From positions 1-64,000 of the forward strand of contig NZ_VJNO01000026.1 in NCBI RefSeq assembly GCF_007096885.1: DNA of 64,000 nucleotides, written 5' to 3'. Source of the DNA: Streptomyces sp. 130. GTDB lineage: Bacteria; Actinomycetota; Actinomycetes; Streptomycetales; Streptomycetaceae. The notes under the pieces are model-generated. The model saw only the letters and a program-made list of their open reading frames with translations, was not told the origin of the DNA and made no database searches. Made by a program: the position numbers and the translations under genes. Of the stretch, positions 25,928-33,092 are shown in pieces; position 1 is the stretch's first letter; the number at the start of each line of letters is the position of its first letter.

Positions 25928-26363
25928 GGTGTCCTGCCCTTCAGCACGTCGTTCAGAAGCGATCAGCCCGTGGGCGCTTCGTGTCCGAACCGGTCGGGAC
26001 CCAGGCTGGGGTCTGCCCGCTGCCGCCAAAACCCCTAAGGTTCGCGGGTCCGAATTCCCTTGACACCTGGTCGTGCCGGGCTGCCGGTGCGCCGCCCCCG
26101 TGTGACGCAAAGGCACTTCGTTTCCACCGTGCGACACCCCGTAGAGCCCCTAAGGGTGCCGGTCCCGGCCGGGGCGGATGGGTGGTGACGACTCGCGTGG
26201 CCCGGGAAGTGCCCGGATCCGGAACGGTGAGGTTAGGGGGGTTCCGGACAACTTAGGGGCGGGCGCGGGGATCGCAGCGGGCCTTCGATGAGGGACGGTT
26301 AGCCGAATCCTGCGCCGGTGCGAGCAGCCACCGCGCACCGTCTACCTGTGGATGGGTGGGACC
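25928..26363. promoter_or_regulatory. 436-bp divergent promoter region with repeated TTAGGGG boxes
   Basis: No gene is seen here. The region separates the leftward starter/PKS genes from the rightward carboxyltransferase genes. Exact heptamers are present in both orientations. CCCCTAA lies at 26032-26038 and 26147-26153 (TTAGGGG on the minus strand, the second followed by CTCTACGGGG about one turn away). TTAGGGG on the plus strand lies at 26233-26239 and 26253-26259. The first plus-strand box lies inside a perfect inverted repeat, TCCGGAAC (26218-26225) with GTTCCGGA (26241-26248). A TTGACA at 26060-26065 has no good -10 partner. The layout suggests two oppositely oriented promoters controlled by one pathway regulator, which is not encoded in the window. 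Confidence 0.5.
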
Positions 26364-27974
26364 ATGACAGTCATTCAGGACGCCCCGTCGGACAGCGGTG
26401 GTGACATTCCCGCGGAGCGGCGGCCGGACCTGCGCTCGCTGGTCGCTCAGGCGGCGGAGCTGAAGAAGGCGGCGCGCGAGGGCATGGGTCCGCGCTCGAC
26501 GGAACAGCAGCATGCCCGGGGCAAGCTGACCGCGCCCGAGCGTCTGGAACTGCTCTTCGACCCGGGTACGTTCCAGGAGGTGGAGCCACTGCGCCGGCAC
26601 CGGTCCTCAGGGTTCGGCCTGGAGCACCGGCGGCCGAGCGGGGACGGGGTGATCACCGGCTGGGGCCAGGTGCACGGCCGTACGGTGTTCGCTTACGCGC
26701 ATGACTTCCGGGTCTTCGGCGGCTCGCTGGGCGAGGCGCACGCGCAGAAGATCCACAAGGTGATGGACCTGGCGATCTCGGCGGGCGCGCCGCTGGTGGG
26801 GCTGAGCGACGGCGCCGGTGCCCGCATCCAGGAGGGTGTGACGGCGCTCGCCGGGTACGGCGGGATCTTCCGCCGCAATGTCCGGGCGTCCGGGGTGATC
26901 CCGCAGATCAGCGTGATCCTCGGCCCCTGCGCGGGCGGTGCCACCTACTCTCCGGCACTCACCGATTTCGTCTTCATGGTGCGGGACATCTCGCAGATGT
27001 ACATCACCGGGCCCGATGTGGTCCAGGCCGTCACCAACGAACGCGTGACCCACGAGGAGCTCGGCGGGGCGCGGGTCCACGCGACGGTCTCCGGCGCGGC
27101 CGGTTTCATCTACGACGACGAGGCGGAGTGCCTCGACGAGGTCAGGCACCTGCTCTCGCTGCTGCCCGCGAACAACCGCGAGCTCCCGCCGGAGGCGCCG
27201 ACCGGGGACCCCGCGGACCGGCGGTGCGAGGGACTGCTGGATCTGGTGCCGCAACAGGCCAGCCAGTCGTACGACATGCGCGCGGTGATCCGGGAAATCG
27301 TCGACGACGAGGACTTCTTCGAGGTCCACGCGCAGTGGGCCACCAACATCATCTGCGCGCTGGCCCGGCTGGACGGCCACACGGTCGGCATCGTGGCGAA
27401 CCAGCCGGCCTCGCAGGCGGGGGTGCTGGACATCCACGCGTCGGAGAAGGCGGCCCGGTTCGTCCAGACCTGCGACGCGTTCAGCATTCCGCTGGTCACC
27501 CTGGTCGACGTGCCGGGCTTCCTGCCGGGCACCGACCAGGAGCACCAGGGCATCATCCGGCACGGCGCGAAGCTGCTCTACGCCTACTGCGACGCGACCG
27601 TCCCCCGGATCCAGGTCATCCTGCGCAAGGCGTACGGCGGGGCGTACATCGTGATGGACTCGCGTTCCATCGGCACCGACCTGTCCTTCGCATGGCCGAC
27701 GAACGAGATCGCGGTGATGGGCGCGGAGGGCGCCGCGAACATCGTCTTCCGCCGGGAGATCGCCACCGCGCCGGACCCCGCGGCAGCCCGCGAGCTGCGG
27801 ATCAAGGAGTACCAGCAGGAGCTGATGCACCCGTACTACGCGGCTGAACGCGGCCTGGTCGACGACGTGATCGATCCGGCCGAGACCCGTGCGGTGCTGG
27901 TGCGTTCCCTGGCGATGCTGCGGACCAAGGACGCGCACGTACCGGCCCGCAAGCACGGCAACCCCCCGACCTGA
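26364..27974 (+). CDS. Acyl-CoA carboxylase beta subunit (carboxyltransferase), extender-unit supply
   Basis: About 536 residues, full length for PccB/AccB-type biotin-dependent carboxyltransferases. The N-terminal half shows GARIQEGV and GPCAGGATYSPA (acyl-CoA oxyanion region). The C-terminal half has GFLPGTDQEHQGIIRHGAK and RKAYGGAYIVM. In the Streptomyces coelicolor enzymes the residue after GGAY sets substrate choice: Asp422 in PccB (propionyl-CoA) versus Ile in the broader AccB. Here it is Ile, so acetyl-, propionyl- and perhaps longer acyl-CoAs could be carboxylated. An ATG at 26364 behind GGGTGGGA is preferred over the ATG 12 bp earlier. It is followed at 21 bp by an epsilon subunit. 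A biotinylated alpha subunit is not encoded nearby. Confidence 0.92.
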   Translation: MTVIQDAPSDSGGDIPAERRPDLRSLVAQAAELKKAAREGMGPRSTEQQHARGKLTAPERLELLFDPGTFQEVEPLRRHRSSGFGLEHRRPSGDGVITGWGQVHGRTVFAYAHDFRVFGGSLGEAHAQKIHKVMDLAISAGAPLVGLSDGAGARIQEGVTALAGYGGIFRRNVRASGVIPQISVILGPCAGGATYSPALTDFVFMVRDISQMYITGPDVVQAVTNERVTHEELGGARVHATVSGAAGFIYDDEAECLDEVRHLLSLLPANNRELPPEAPTGDPADRRCEGLLDLVPQQASQSYDMRAVIREIVDDEDFFEVHAQWATNIICALARLDGHTVGIVANQPASQAGVLDIHASEKAARFVQTCDAFSIPLVTLVDVPGFLPGTDQEHQGIIRHGAKLLYAYCDATVPRIQVILRKAYGGAYIVMDSRSIGTDLSFAWPTNEIAVMGAEGAANIVFRREIATAPDPAAARELRIKEYQQELMHPYYAAERGLVDDVIDPAETRAVLVRSLAMLRTKDAHVPARKHGNPPT

Positions 27975-27995
27975 GACCGTGAGGACCGACCGACC

Positions 27996-28229
27996 ATGAC
28001 CACTGCCCCCCGCTCCCCCGCGCCGGGCGCCGCGGACCCGGACCGCACCGGACCGGCGCTGCGCTTCCTCGGCGGTGCGCCGTCCGCCGAGGAGATCGCG
28101 GCCGTGACGGCCGCGCTGCTGAGCCTGCGCCGGGCCCGGACGGCCGGCCCCGACACCCGCCGGGCCACGACGGCCCGGTGGAGCGCACCGCTTCGTTACC
28201 GGCCGCCCGGAAGCTGGGCGGCGCGGTGA
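27996..28229 (+). CDS. Acyl-CoA carboxylase epsilon subunit
   Basis: 77 residues. The family is poorly conserved, but the hallmark pieces are visible: a LRFLGGAPSAEEIAAVTAAL segment in the middle, a following Arg-rich stretch, and a C-terminal W...YRPPGSW. These small proteins (AccE, PccE) bind and activate the beta subunit of actinobacterial acyl-CoA carboxylases. The first 20 residues are a Pro/Ala-rich lead. It starts with ATG, 21 bp after the carboxyltransferase stop, with a GAGGACC ribosome site. Location and size make the pairing with the upstream beta subunit nearly certain. Confidence 0.85.
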   Translation: MTTAPRSPAPGAADPDRTGPALRFLGGAPSAEEIAAVTAALLSLRRARTAGPDTRRATTARWSAPLRYRPPGSWAAR

Positions 28230-28309
28230 GGCGGGGCCCGGCCCCCTGTCCCGCTCCTGGCCCTCCGGCCGCTACGACCCCAGCCACAGCAGAAGGACGT
28301 ACAGCACTG

Positions 28310-29071
28310 ATGACGGACGAATCACGGGAGACCGGCCTCTGGATCCGGCGCTTCCACCCGGCTCCCGAGGCCCGTACCCGCCTGGTCTGCTTCCCCCACG
28401 CGGGCGGATCGGCCACCTACTACTTCCCGGTGTCGCGTGCCCTGTCCCCGGCGATCGACGTGCTCGCCATCCAGTACCCCGGCCGTCAGGACCGCAGGCA
28501 CGAACCCTGCGTCGACGACATCGAGAAGCTGGCCGATCTCGTCGTCGGGGAGCTGGACTCCTGGCGGGACCTGCCGCTGACTCTGTTCGGCCACAGCATG
28601 GGGGCCACGCTCGCGTTCGAGGTGGCCCGCAGACTGGAGGCCGCGGGGACGTCGCCGGTCACGCTTTTCGCCTCCGGCCGCCGGGCGCCCTCCCGGGTGC
28701 GCGACGAGCGCGTGCACCAGGCGACGGACGACCGTCTCATCGCCGACATCGCCCAGCTGAGCGGCACGGATTCCGCGGTGCTGGGCGATCCCGAGCTCCT
28801 GCGGATGGTCCTCCCCGCCGTCCGCAGCGACTACAAGGCCGCGGAGACCTACCGCTTCCGGCCGGGGCCGCCGCTCGGGCTGGACGTCGTGGCACTCGTC
28901 GGTGACGCGGACCAGCAGGTGACCGTCGACGAGGCGGAAGCGTGGCGCGAGCACACCACGGCCTCGTTCGAGCTGAAGGTGTTCTCCGGCGGCCACTTCT
29001 TCCTCGACTCCCACGTGGCCGCGATCCTCGACCTGATCCGCGCCCGCACCAACGCGTCGGCGGTCGGATGA
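28310..29071 (+). CDS. Type II thioesterase (editing)
   Basis: 253-residue alpha/beta hydrolase. An N-terminal RLVCFPHAGGSATYY segment is typical of the type II thioesterases of PKS and NRPS clusters. It carries the nucleophile motif GHSMG (Ser96), a late acid in VGDADQQV and the catalytic His in FSGGHFF. Its role is to hydrolyse stalled or mis-primed acyl groups from carrier domains; it is not expected to release the final product. It is the last gene of the plus-strand arm (carboxyltransferase, epsilon, thioesterase), 80 bp after the epsilon gene. Two strong hairpins follow. Confidence 0.93.
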   Translation: MTDESRETGLWIRRFHPAPEARTRLVCFPHAGGSATYYFPVSRALSPAIDVLAIQYPGRQDRRHEPCVDDIEKLADLVVGELDSWRDLPLTLFGHSMGATLAFEVARRLEAAGTSPVTLFASGRRAPSRVRDERVHQATDDRLIADIAQLSGTDSAVLGDPELLRMVLPAVRSDYKAAETYRFRPGPPLGLDVVALVGDADQQVTVDEAEAWREHTTASFELKVFSGGHFFLDSHVAAILDLIRARTNASAVG

Positions 29072-29073
29072 TC

Positions 29074-29124
29074 CCGGGTGACCGGGGCCGGCGGGCCATG
29101 CGTCCGCCGGTCCCGGTCACCCGG
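29074..29124 (+). terminator. Strong hairpin after the thioesterase gene
   Basis: A 21-bp stem (29074-29094 with 29104-29124; one G-T pair, otherwise perfect) around a 9-nt loop, starting 2 bases after the thioesterase stop. No U-tract. Confidence 0.75.
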
Positions 29125-29179
29125 CAGGTGGGCTCCGCGCGGGGCGCCGGTGCCCGGCGTCCCCTTCCCGGACCCGCTC

Positions 29180-29212
29180 CGGCCTGCCCCGGATTCGTTC
29201 CGGGGCAGGCCG
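29180..29212. terminator. Second hairpin at the cluster border
   Basis: Perfect 13-bp inverted repeat (29180-29192 with 29200-29212) with a 7-nt loop, 55 bp after the first hairpin. In the 354-bp gene-free stretch 29072-29425 it forms a tandem terminator that probably marks the right border of the polyketide cluster. Confidence 0.65.
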
Positions 29213-29266
29213 CTTCCTGTATGGGGCAATGCATTCCGGACAGAGTTGCGCTTTGCTCACCAGAAT

Positions 29267-29294
29267 CTAGACGGTCGTACTAGACTAACGTCTA
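29267..29294. promoter_or_regulatory. Candidate operator upstream of the PqqD-like gene
   Basis: CTAGAC occurs twice in direct orientation (29267-29272 and 29280-29285). The second copy forms an inverted repeat TAGAC-TAAC-GTCTA (29281-29294). This AT-rich patch lies about 130 bp upstream of the PqqD-like start. TAACGT at 29286-29291 could serve as a -10 element. The cognate regulator is unknown. Confidence 0.35.
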
Positions 29295-29425
29295 ATCGCA
29301 GCATCGGGCAGCCCGCCCCCAAGGGCTGCGCCGTCCGGACAGACACCGATCTTCGCCCCGTGTACACGGTCACGCCTCCTCCCCGGTTGGCCGTCACTGA
29401 CCGGCTATCGACTACGGAGGCCAGA

Positions 29426-29695
29426 GTGCCGGTACGACCAGAGCGCGGCGTCACCTCACGCGTCACCGAGGACGGATACCTCGAATTCGTCACCGAGGCG
29501 GACGGCGCCGGCTACCGGTGCAGTCCCGTCGCCGCGGCCATGTGGATCGCGCTGCGCCAGCACAACGGCGAACTCGGCCCGGCCGCCGAGATGCTGGCCG
29601 AGCTGTGGTGCACGGACCCGGAGAACACCCGTACGGACATGGACATCTGGGTCAGCGAGTTGCGGGACGCCGGCCTGGTCCGCGACGAGCCCTGA
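29426..29695 (+). CDS. PqqD-like (RRE-type) small protein
   Basis: 89 residues, GTG start with a perfect GGAGG five bases upstream (29416-29420). The layout is that of PqqD-family peptide-recognition proteins and of the discrete B1 proteins of lasso-peptide clusters. It has an N-terminal beta hairpin (VTEDGYLEFVTEADGAGYRC), then SPVAAAMWIAL, then helices ending in LRDAGLV. Such domains bind leader peptides, but no precursor peptide, radical-SAM enzyme, lasso cyclase or peptidase is visible within several kilobases, so it is an orphan. It follows the terminators of the polyketide cluster and converges with the MarR gene. It could be a stray regulatory winged-helix or a remnant of a RiPP locus. 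Confidence 0.65.
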   Translation: MPVRPERGVTSRVTEDGYLEFVTEADGAGYRCSPVAAAMWIALRQHNGELGPAAEMLAELWCTDPENTRTDMDIWVSELRDAGLVRDEP

Positions 29696-29775
29696 GCATC
29701 GGGGCTCGGTTCGAGGGTCGCGGCAGGGGCGACGCGGACGCCGGCACGCCGACGCGCGTCACCCCGCCCAACTGA

Positions 29776-29790
29776 GTAAAATCACTTTAC
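29776..29790. repeat. Inverted repeat GTAAA-ATCAC-TTTAC between convergent genes
   Basis: A perfect short palindrome with arms GTAAA/TTTAC and a 5-bp spacer, AT-rich, between the PqqD-like stop and the MarR stop. It shares GAGTAAA with the operator at 30341-30359. It may be a second site for the same MarR protein rather than a terminator. Confidence 0.4.
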
Positions 29791-29834
29791 CCGCTCACGT
29801 CACGAGTGGCCCAGGCAGCTCCAAGACCGAGGGG

Positions 29835-30308
29835 TCACCAGACAGGACGCAGGGGCGGGATCTCCTCACCCGCCAGCGCACGGACGAGCGCCGCCAACTC
29901 GGCACGAGGCACCGCGAGTCCGCTCTTCCGCAGCCGCGTCTGCAGTTCCAGCTCGACCTCCCGCAGGATTCCCCCGGCCACGATCAGGTGCTCCAGCGCC
30001 CGCTCGGTGAGAACCACCAGCTTGCGCCGCCCCCCTGCGGGGTGGGGACGCCGCTGCACGTAGCCGCCCTTCTCCAGCTCGTCGACCAGCTGGCCGGCCG
30101 CCTGCTTGGTGACCCCGAGCCGCTCGGCCAGCTCGGTGCTCGTCAGCCCGGGGCCGTAGAGCGCCTGGAAGGCCAGCCCGTGCATGGGGCGCAGGTCGTC
30201 GTACCCCGCCGCGTCCAGCCTGCGCACGAATTCGGAAAGCACCAGCTGGAACGCCATGCCGAGGAGAAAGCTGAGCTCGGTCCGCTCCAGAGGGTCGTTG
30301 GTCTCCAT
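29835..30308 (-). CDS. MarR-family transcriptional regulator
   Basis: 157 residues with the MarR winged helix-turn-helix. GLTSTELAERLGVTKQAAGQLVDELEKGGYVQRR is the recognition helix and wing entry, followed by the wing PHPAGGRRKLVVLTERA and a C-terminal dimerisation helix. It is divergently transcribed from the cupin gene across a 74-bp gap. That gap holds a near-consensus promoter overlapped by a perfect inverted repeat, so autoregulation and control of the cupin gene are likely. The ligand cannot be inferred. Confidence 0.92.
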   Translation of the reverse strand: METNDPLERTELSFLLGMAFQLVLSEFVRRLDAAGYDDLRPMHGLAFQALYGPGLTSTELAERLGVTKQAAGQLVDELEKGGYVQRRPHPAGGRRKLVVLTERALEHLIVAGGILREVELELQTRLRKSGLAVPRAELAALVRALAGEEIPPLRPVW

Positions 30309-30317
30309 CCGCCCATG

Positions 30318-30359
30318 TTGACACAGGTGTGTACAGTCGCTTTACTCCCGCCGAGTAAA
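30318..30359 (+). promoter_or_regulatory. Promoter of the cupin gene with overlapping MarR operator
   Basis: TTGACA (30318-30323), a 17-bp spacer and TTTACT (30341-30346) form a good housekeeping-type promoter for the cupin gene. The -10 element is the left arm of a perfect inverted repeat, TTTACTC-CCGCC-GAGTAAA (30341-30359). A repressor bound there would block RNA polymerase. The divergently encoded MarR protein is the natural candidate. Confidence 0.65.
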
Positions 30360-30382
30360 GCAACTTTCTACAGGGGAGTGGA

Positions 30383-30751
30383 ATGTACGTAGTATCCGAA
30401 ACCGACGCGCGCACCACCCGCACCGCCGCGGCGGCCATGTTCGGCCTGGCCGCGCCCAGTCAGGGCAGCACGGAGCTCTGCACCTGGCGTGTCGAGATGG
30501 CCGCCGACAACGCGACGCCCGTGCACGAGATCGACCGCGAGCAGATCTGGATGCCGCTCTCCGGCGCCTTCGAGGTGACCATCGGCGACGAGGCCGAGAC
30601 GGTGAAGGCCGGTCAGGCGGTCATCGTTCCGGGTGGCGCCACCCGCCGGCTGAAGGCGCTCGAGGACACGCAGGCCCTGGTCGCCATGGTGGCCGGTGGA
30701 CAGGCCATCACCCCTGACGGGACCAAGGTCACGCCCCCCTGGGCCGCCTGA
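30383..30751 (+). CDS. Small cupin-domain protein
   Basis: 122-residue single cupin barrel. The first motif region reads ATPVHEIDREQIWMPLSGAFEVTIGDE; the second reads VKAGQAVIVPGGATRRLKA. His and Glu in motif one suggest a metal site, but the usual HxH is replaced by a single His. The start is ATG at 30383 with GGGGAG upstream. It is controlled by the divergent MarR. Function could be a small dioxygenase/isomerase or a ligand-binding cupin; no pathway neighbours give a clue. Confidence 0.85.
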   Translation: MYVVSETDARTTRTAAAAMFGLAAPSQGSTELCTWRVEMAADNATPVHEIDREQIWMPLSGAFEVTIGDEAETVKAGQAVIVPGGATRRLKALEDTQALVAMVAGGQAITPDGTKVTPPWAA

Positions 30752-30761
30752 CCCCACAGAC

Positions 30762-30810
30762 ACGCAGCTCGGCCGGTGGCACCCCCGTCCACAGGCCGGG
30801 CTGCGTTTTT
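30762..30810 (+). terminator. Intrinsic terminator after the cupin gene
   Basis: 13-bp stem, ACGCAGCTCGGCC (30762-30774) with GGCCGGGCTGCGT (30794-30806), one wobble pair, followed by five T residues (30806-30810). It starts 10 bases after the cupin stop and is the clearest rho-independent terminator in the window. Confidence 0.85.
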
Positions 30811-30965
30811 CGCGTACCGGACCGCTCCCGGGGCCGGCCTCCGAGGTGACGGGCGCGCAGAGTTCGCCCGGCGTTCCCGGGCCGTCCTTCCGGCGGACGG
30901 CATTCCGTTCGGCCGGGGCCGAGAACGTCGGGCGACCCGAATCCGACGACCCCAGGACGGACTCC

Positions 30966-32378
30966 GTGACTGCACCGCTCCCCCGCCGACGGCCCCGCGC
31001 CCTCGCCCGTTTCCTCGTCGCCGCGCCCCTGCTGGCCGCCGGGGCGCTGACCGGAGTACCGGCAGCGCACGCGGCCCCGGCCGACGACGTGCGCATCAAC
31101 GAGGTGGTGACCACCGGCGACGTCGACGACTCGGTCGAGCTCTACAACAAGGGCACCTCGTCGGTCGACGTGTCGGGCTGGATCCTGAAGGACGACGACA
31201 AGGACCACACGTTCAAGATCCCCTCCGGGACGAAGCTCGCGCCGGGCGGCTTCCGGGCGTTCGACGTCAGCGACGAGTTCGGGCTGGGTTCGTCGGACGA
31301 GGCCAGGCTGTATCTGGCGGACGGCAAGACGCAGGTGGACGGCTTCTCCTGGAGCGACCACTCGGACCCGTCCTGGTCGCGCTGCGCCGACGGCACGGGG
31401 TCCTTCGAGCAGGCGGACTCGGTGACGCTGGGCGCCGCCAACGACTGCGGTTCGGATGAGGGCTCGACGGCTCCCGCGGCCTGGCCCGGCGGCAGCGCGG
31501 TCGCCACCGCGGACGGCTCGAACGTGTTCGGCGAGGACCTGAGCGGGCTCTACCAGGACGGCGAGGTGCTGTGGGCGGCGCAGAACAGCGGCAAGCTGTG
31601 GCGCCTGGTCCGGAACGGCTCCGGCGGCTGGAAGCCGGACACCGCGAACGCCTGGTCGTCGGGCAAGACCCTGCGCTTCCCGGGCGGCTCCGGCAGCCCG
31701 GACGGTGAGGGGGTCACGGCGGTCGCCGGCGGCATCTTCGTCGCGAGCGAGCGCAACGGGGACGCCTCGGGCACGAGCCGGCTGTCGGTGCTGCGGTACG
31801 ACGTGAGCGGTTCGGGCTCCTCGCTCACGGCCGCCAAGGAGTGGAACCTCACCTCGGACATCCCCTCGACCGGCTCCAACCTGGGCCTGGAAGCGATCGC
31901 CTGGGTCCCGGACGCGTCGCTGACGGCCGCCGGCTTCAAGGACGCGTCGACGGGCGCGGCGTACGACCCGTCCCGCTACGGCGCGCACAGCGGCGGGGTG
32001 TTCCTCGTCGGCGTCGAGGGCACCGGCATGGTCTACGGGTACGTCCTGGCGGACTCCGGTGCGTACACCCGGGTGGCCTCCTTCAGCAGCGGCATGTCCG
32101 GTGTGATGGAGCTCCAGTGGGAGCCCCAGGCGTCCCGCCTCTGGGCGGTCTGCGACGACACCTGCGACGGCCGCCACACCACCCTGACGGTCGGCGCTGC
32201 GGGCACGTTCACCCCGGCCGCCGTGTACGCCCGCCCCAGCGGCATGGCGAACTACAACAACGAGGGCTTCGCGCTGGCCGGCGCCGGCGAGTGCGTGTCG
32301 GGCTCGAAGCCGGTGTACTGGTCGGACGACGCGAACGACGGCGGGCACGCGCTGCGCCGGGGCAGCGTCAGCTGCTGA
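30966..32378 (+). CDS. Secreted protein with lamin-tail domain
   Basis: 470 residues from a GTG at 30966. An Arg-rich N-terminus followed by a hydrophobic stretch and an AHA-AP cleavage site forms a signal peptide (cleavage near residue 38). A lamin-tail (LTD) domain follows: VRINEVVTTGD, VELYNKGTSSVDVSGWIL and the late LAPGGFRAFD. The C-terminal 300 residues look like a beta-propeller with a conserved NLGLEAIAWVPD and a cysteine pair (CDDTCDG). LTD-propeller exoproteins are common in Streptomyces; phosphoesterase or adhesion roles have been proposed for relatives, but no catalytic motif can be assigned here. It stops 19 bp from the convergent Imm5-like gene. Confidence 0.82.
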   Translation: MTAPLPRRRPRALARFLVAAPLLAAGALTGVPAAHAAPADDVRINEVVTTGDVDDSVELYNKGTSSVDVSGWILKDDDKDHTFKIPSGTKLAPGGFRAFDVSDEFGLGSSDEARLYLADGKTQVDGFSWSDHSDPSWSRCADGTGSFEQADSVTLGAANDCGSDEGSTAPAAWPGGSAVATADGSNVFGEDLSGLYQDGEVLWAAQNSGKLWRLVRNGSGGWKPDTANAWSSGKTLRFPGGSGSPDGEGVTAVAGGIFVASERNGDASGTSRLSVLRYDVSGSGSSLTAAKEWNLTSDIPSTGSNLGLEAIAWVPDASLTAAGFKDASTGAAYDPSRYGAHSGGVFLVGVEGTGMVYGYVLADSGAYTRVASFSSGMSGVMELQWEPQASRLWAVCDDTCDGRHTTLTVGAAGTFTPAAVYARPSGMANYNNEGFALAGAGECVSGSKPVYWSDDANDGGHALRRGSVSC

Positions 32379-32397
32379 GGGGAGGCGCGGGCACGCG

Positions 32398-32937
32398 TTA
32401 CGGCGCCCGGCGCAGGGAGGCGTCCAGCGAGGCCATGAGCCACGCGGCACGGCTCCTGCCGCCGGGGGCGGGCGGGTAGCGGCGGAGGACGTCGATCAGG
32501 ACGGGGGTGGCCCGTTCCCGGGCCCTCTCGACCGCCCGCTCCCCCGCCCGCGGATCGTCTCCCGCACGGATCTCCGCGATGCGGGCCGCGTTCGCGGCGG
32601 CCCGGAGGATGTGGCCGACCTGGTGGGCCTTCGCGAGGGGGTGCAGGTAGGCGGCGGACGCGGCGTCGCCCGCCGCCTGCGCGGCCAGCCGTGCGGCCTC
32701 GGTCGCCGCGTCCTTCGCGGCGCGGTGGGCGTCCATCGAGGCGACGCGCTGGAGCCGGGTCCTGGGCGCGCCGTCGATGAACTCCCGGGCCGCCACGATG
32801 GCGGCCCGGGGCCGCGCATCACCGGGATGTGCGTCCTCGAACACCGGCAGGACGCACTCCGCCGCCTCGGTGGCGTACTGCGCCACGACACGCAACTCGG
32901 CCATGGACAGCTCGAAATCCCCGCTCACACCCGTCAT
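32398..32937 (-). CDS. Imm5-like helical protein (putative immunity protein)
   Basis: 179 residues from an ATG at 32937. All-alpha and Ala-rich, it matches the actinobacterial family often labelled putative immunity protein (Imm5-like). Features include ELRVVAQYATEAAECVLPVFE at the start, PRAAIVAAREF, the central AAYLHPLAKAHQVGHIL motif, and RATPVLIDVLRRYPPAP near the C-terminus. Membership of an immunity superfamily is a computational idea in the literature; no toxin gene is visible next to it. It is divergent from the hypothetical gene at 33093 (155 bp between starts). Confidence 0.7.
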   Translation of the reverse strand: MTGVSGDFELSMAELRVVAQYATEAAECVLPVFEDAHPGDARPRAAIVAAREFIDGAPRTRLQRVASMDAHRAAKDAATEAARLAAQAAGDAASAAYLHPLAKAHQVGHILRAAANAARIAEIRAGDDPRAGERAVERARERATPVLIDVLRRYPPAPGGRSRAAWLMASLDASLRRAP

Positions 32938-33092
32938 CCGACCGATCGTCGCACGTCGCCCCCGCGTGAGGCCGTACGGCTCCGAGGCGCCTCCCGCACG
33001 CTCTCTTCCTGAGCGTCCTCGCGAAGGCCGCTCTGTACGATCACGGAGGCCGGCCACTGGTGTCCCGGCCGGATGATCGGAGGGGCCGACGC

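Noticed and set aside
29072..29834. A RiPP precursor peptide next to the PqqD-like protein
   Set aside because: Small frames exist in the gap, but none has a ribosome site with a leader/core layout, and the region is dominated by terminator hairpins.
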